Position numbers and translations under genes: made by a program. DNA of 64,000 nucleotides from Alistipes sp. (GTDB lineage Bacteria > Bacteroidota > Bacteroidia > Bacteroidales > Rikenellaceae): positions 62,001 to 126,000 of the forward strand of contig JAGCMF010000002.1 in assembly GCA_017646625.1 (NCBI GenBank). The letters run 5' to 3'. A model generated the notes under the pieces. The model ran no database searches, was not told the origin of the DNA, and saw only the letters and a list, made by a program, of their open reading frames with translations. The stretch's first letter is position 1. Each line of letters opens with the position of its first letter. This document shows, one piece after another, positions 61,355-64,000 of the stretch.

Positions 61355-63625
61355 ATGCGTACGATTACTGATATAGCTGATGCTGTCCGTCGTGACGAAC
61401 GCATCACACCACAAGAGGCCCTCACCTTATGGCGTGAGGCGCCACTATGGCTCCTTGGTGAGCTTGCCGTAGCGCGTAAGGTTAAGGCGAGTGGCCGCGA
61501 GGTGTACTATAACCGTAATGTGCACCTCGAGCCTACGAACATATGTCTGTTTAACTGCGAGTTCTGCTCATTCCGCCGTAGGGAGGGTGATAAGGATGCG
61601 TGGTATATGTCGCTTGATGAGGTCGAGGCGCGCGCAAAGGAGTTGCGTGGCACCGACATTACAGAGGTGCATATCGTCGGAGGTGTACACCCCAAGCACG
61701 ACCTCGACACCTACTGTGCGATGATTCGTAGGGTGAAGGGTGCCTTGCCTCATGTCACCGTCAAGGCCTATACGGCGGTTGAGATATTCTACATGATACG
61801 CCATGAGGGTGTCTCTGTTGTCGAGGGCTTACGTCGCCTTATGGAGGCGGGCATGGAGTGTATCCCTGGTGGTGGTGCCGAGATTTTCGATAGTGCCATC
61901 AGAGAGAAGATATGTCCCGAGAAGTGTAGTGCTGACGAGTGGCTCGCTGTGCACCGTGCCGCACACAACATGGGTATCGCCACTAACTGCACGATGCTCT
62001 ATGGCCATATAGAGAGTTTGGAGCATAGGGTAGACCACCTCAACCGTTTGCGTATGTTGCAGGATGAGGCGCCAGGCTTCGATGCCTTCATCCCGTTGAA
62101 GTATCACAGCCGTGGTAATAGGCTTGGTCAGGTGGGTGAGTGCTCCGTGGAGGATGACTTGCGCATGATAGCTATTAGCCGCATATTCCTCGATAACATA
62201 CCTCATATCAAGGCATACTGGGTCTCTTATGGTAAGGCTACTACGGAGATGGCCCTTGCCTTTGGTGCCGACGACATAGATGGCACTATTGGCGACACCA
62301 CGAAGATATACTCTATGGCAGGAGGTGTTGATAGACCCTCTATGAGTGTCGATGAACTTGAGGCTATGGTCGTGGATGCAGGCTTTGTCCCTGTGGAACG
62401 TGACTCACACTACAATGTCGTGGAGCATGATGCCAAGCAGGTTGAGCAGGTTGAGCAGGTGCAGGCTGCGAAGGTTACCCCCGAGGCTGCCATCAGCGAG
62501 CTTAAGGCCGAGGTTGTGGTGCCAGCAAAGGAGGAACCACGTCTACGTAGGGAGAAGGCCATGAGGGTGCTCTATGACGAGCCTGTGGAGGAGAAACAGG
62601 CGGTCAAGAGTGCGGAGGTGAAGGAGAAAGCAAAGGAGAATATTAACCAGGATAAGAGTATGTCGCAAGGTGATAATGCGCAGCCACAGGGAGGCTCTGC
62701 AGCAAAGAGTAGTAAGGGTGATAATGGCGGCTCTATAGGTCGTCTCTTTAGACGTATGCCCGTGATTGCCAATATGGTGGTCATATGCATCCTAGGCATC
62801 ATTGCCCTTGTCATGCTGTATGTAGGCTTGAGGTTTGGCACACGCCATGGCCAGAGCATCGAGGTGCCTAACTTCCTCGGTATGACCATCGAGCAGGCAC
62901 GTGATGTTGCCAATAGTGATGATCTGCAGATTATCGTGCGCGACTCTATCTTTGATGTGGACCTTCCTGGTGGCATGGTCGTCGACCAGCTACCTCGCAC
63001 CTCGAGTGTGCGTGAGGTTACTGTTAAGCCTGGCCGTAAGATATATGTCACCATCAACGCCTACAGCCGTCGTATTGTCGACATCCCATATGTTGCCAAG
63101 CAGACGCTACGTCAGGCACTCAACCAGATAGAACGTTCGGGTCTCACTGTCGACAGACTCATATACGAGCCCGATATGACCTCTACGGACTATGTCCTCA
63201 AGCAGTTTGTTGGCCGTAAGGAGATTCTTCCTGCGACAAACGCTACGGGTCAGGTGGGTACAGGTGTCACGTTGCGTGTTAGCTACCGCCGCGATGAGCA
63301 GCATACCTATACACCTCGCCTCGTGGGTCTATCGCTGCAGCAGGCCAAGAGTGCATTGTGGGATAATGGCTTGAATGTAGGCGATGTTGTCTATGACGAT
63401 AGTGTTGAGGATATGATATCGCGTCGCAAGGCACGTGTATACCGTCAGTCGAAGAGTATCGGTGCGGAGGTGCGTCGTGGTGGTGATGTGACGCTATACC
63501 TCACATGTGATGAGGCCCTTGCCGACTCTATGAGCATCATCGCAGAACGTGAGGCACGTAGCGTTGAGCAGGAGCGCATGAAGCGTCGCTTGGCGCAGGA
63601 TAGCCTTGCGCAGGAGACGATGTAA
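61355..63625 (+). CDS. mqnE: Fusion: aminofutalosine synthase (MqnE) joined to a transmembrane three-PASTA protein
   Basis: 756 residues in one open frame. Residues 1-358 are a full MqnE radical SAM enzyme: cluster Cys 64, 68, 71 in NICLFNCEFC, EVHIVGGVHP, PGGGAEIFDSAIREKICPEK, TMLYGHIESLEHRVDH, FIPLKYH. It makes aminofutalosine for menaquinone. Residues ~360-465 are a charged, Lys/Glu-rich linker; 468-491 a helix (IANMVVICILGIIALVML) preceded by Arg; then PASTA domains at about 500-567, 571-644 and 650-717 and an Arg/Glu tail. In other Bacteroidetes the PASTA protein is a separate gene before rluD, as here. Internal Met403 and Met436 (62660) could start a separate PASTA protein. Confidence 0.88.
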   Translation: MRTITDIADAVRRDERITPQEALTLWREAPLWLLGELAVARKVKASGREVYYNRNVHLEPTNICLFNCEFCSFRRREGDKDAWYMSLDEVEARAKELRGTDITEVHIVGGVHPKHDLDTYCAMIRRVKGALPHVTVKAYTAVEIFYMIRHEGVSVVEGLRRLMEAGMECIPGGGAEIFDSAIREKICPEKCSADEWLAVHRAAHNMGIATNCTMLYGHIESLEHRVDHLNRLRMLQDEAPGFDAFIPLKYHSRGNRLGQVGECSVEDDLRMIAISRIFLDNIPHIKAYWVSYGKATTEMALAFGADDIDGTIGDTTKIYSMAGGVDRPSMSVDELEAMVVDAGFVPVERDSHYNVVEHDAKQVEQVEQVQAAKVTPEAAISELKAEVVVPAKEEPRLRREKAMRVLYDEPVEEKQAVKSAEVKEKAKENINQDKSMSQGDNAQPQGGSAAKSSKGDNGGSIGRLFRRMPVIANMVVICILGIIALVMLYVGLRFGTRHGQSIEVPNFLGMTIEQARDVANSDDLQIIVRDSIFDVDLPGGMVVDQLPRTSSVREVTVKPGRKIYVTINAYSRRIVDIPYVAKQTLRQALNQIERSGLTVDRLIYEPDMTSTDYVLKQFVGRKEILPATNATGQVGTGVTLRVSYRRDEQHTYTPRLVGLSLQQAKSALWDNGLNVGDVVYDDSVEDMISRRKARVYRQSKSIGAEVRRGGDVTLYLTCDEALADSMSIIAEREARSVEQERMKRRLAQDSLAQETM

Positions 63626-63648
63626 GCAATAAAAAGAGATAGTAAGAG

Positions 63649-64000
63649 ATGAAGCAGAGCATGGATGCTGAAAAATATTTAGAGATGATTGACGAGGCAC
63701 TCCCCGCCGTAGATGTAGATGTCGAGGATGAGGGCGAGGAGGGCGATGAGATGTATGAGCACTTCTCAGTGACCGTAGATAAGGGTCAGTCGCTTATGCG
63801 TCTGGATAAGTATCTCACCATACGCCTTGAGAATACATCACGCAATAGGATACAGACTGCTGCTGACGGTGGTAACATCATCGTCAATGGCAAGCCACAG
63901 AAGTCGAGTTATAAGATTAAGCCTCTCGATCAGATATCTATTGTGATGCCCTATCCACGTCGTAAGGAGGAGATTGTACCAGAGAATATACCTCTTAACA
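63649..64000 (+). CDS. rluD: RluD-type pseudouridine synthase, N-terminal part
   Basis: About 117 residues are seen before the window ends. An acidic N-terminus (VDVDVEDEGEEGDEMYEH) leads to an S4 RNA-binding domain (LMRLDKYLTIRLENTSRNRIQTAADGGNIIVNGKPQKSSYKI). The catalytic domain lies beyond the edge. RluD modifies uridines of 23S rRNA helix 69. Its place right after the PASTA part matches the usual Bacteroidetes order PASTA protein-rluD. Confidence 0.85.
   Translation, partial: MKQSMDAEKYLEMIDEALPAVDVDVEDEGEEGDEMYEHFSVTVDKGQSLMRLDKYLTIRLENTSRNRIQTAADGGNIIVNGKPQKSSYKIKPLDQISIVMPYPRRKEEIVPENIPLN

Noticed and set aside
1..64000. tRNA, rRNA, CRISPR, insertion sequence, prophage or integrase
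   Set aside because: Scanning gaps between genes gave no cloverleaf, spacer array, transposase or phage gene. A faint tRNA or small RNA could still be missed by eye.

Overview
The window reads as a chromosomal segment of a Bacteroidales bacterium. A gut Rikenellaceae/Alistipes-like member would fit, but that placement is inference. The evidence is the Bacteroidetes-type promoter motif (TAnnTTTG, often TATCTTTGC) found upstream of many genes, the lipoproteins with acidic residues after the lipid-bearing Cys, and family content typical of the phylum: DUF3078, DUF4924 and DUF4954 proteins, an M64 peptidase, a fimbrillin/SusE-like lipoprotein and MqnE-type menaquinone synthesis. Coding density is high, gene order looks housekeeping, and I see no insertion sequence, prophage, CRISPR array, tRNA or rRNA.

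Layout. 1-2.4 kb: end of an RND efflux permease and a PII-like protein. 2.4-5.6 kb (-): LysM L,D-transpeptidase and glycogen branching enzyme. 5.7-8.3 kb (+): POT peptide transporter with a large loop insert, then superoxide dismutase. 8.5-13.7 kb (-): a carboxylase/decarboxylase subunit with three biotin domains and a GH13 amylase lipoprotein. 13.8-16.7 kb (-): murA-tdk-tsaC-thioesterase operon. 17-19.8 kb: AraC regulator, ung, alkaline phosphatase. 19.7-22.9 kb (-): S41 protease, small membrane protein, DUF3078 protein. 23-25.4 kb (+): nfo-GH53-mntP. 25.5-27.5 kb (-): plsY and M64 peptidase. 27.7-30.2 kb (+): YitT-type protein and miaB. 30.4-35.1 kb (-): rpmH, then an RluA-dtd-endonuclease-DUF4924-thioredoxin-like run, and cytidine deaminase. 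35.3-39.1 kb (+): metY-metX-hom operon behind a long leader. 39.3-41.1 kb (+): a 52-residue peptide and a multidomain lipoprotein. 41.5-43.8 kb (+): ABC exporter pair. 43.9-52 kb (+): a 993-residue metallopeptidase-propeller-barrel protein, PBP1A, asd, tnaA. 52.1-58.9 kb (-): a seven-gene run from a glycosyltransferase-like protein through an ECF sigma factor, rsmG, DUF4954, trxB, rnz and an rRNA/tRNA methyltransferase. 59-64 kb (+): tgt-lptG-mqnE/PASTA-rluD, running off the window edge.

The most notable signals are: (1) a 30-residue leader ORF with six Met and four Cys codons ahead of metY-metX-hom, followed by mutually exclusive hairpins, which looks like an undescribed translation-sensing leader for sulfur amino acid synthesis; (2) an in-frame fusion of aminofutalosine synthase MqnE to a transmembrane three-PASTA protein; (3) a ~163-bp structured repeat found twice between convergent genes, with compensatory base changes in two helices, plus a more distant inverted third copy; (4) a biotin carrier domain repeated three times at the end of the carboxylase subunit; and (5) a HExxH...E metallopeptidase joined to a beta-propeller and an apparent outer-membrane barrel. 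No single undescribed multi-gene defence or mobile system was found.
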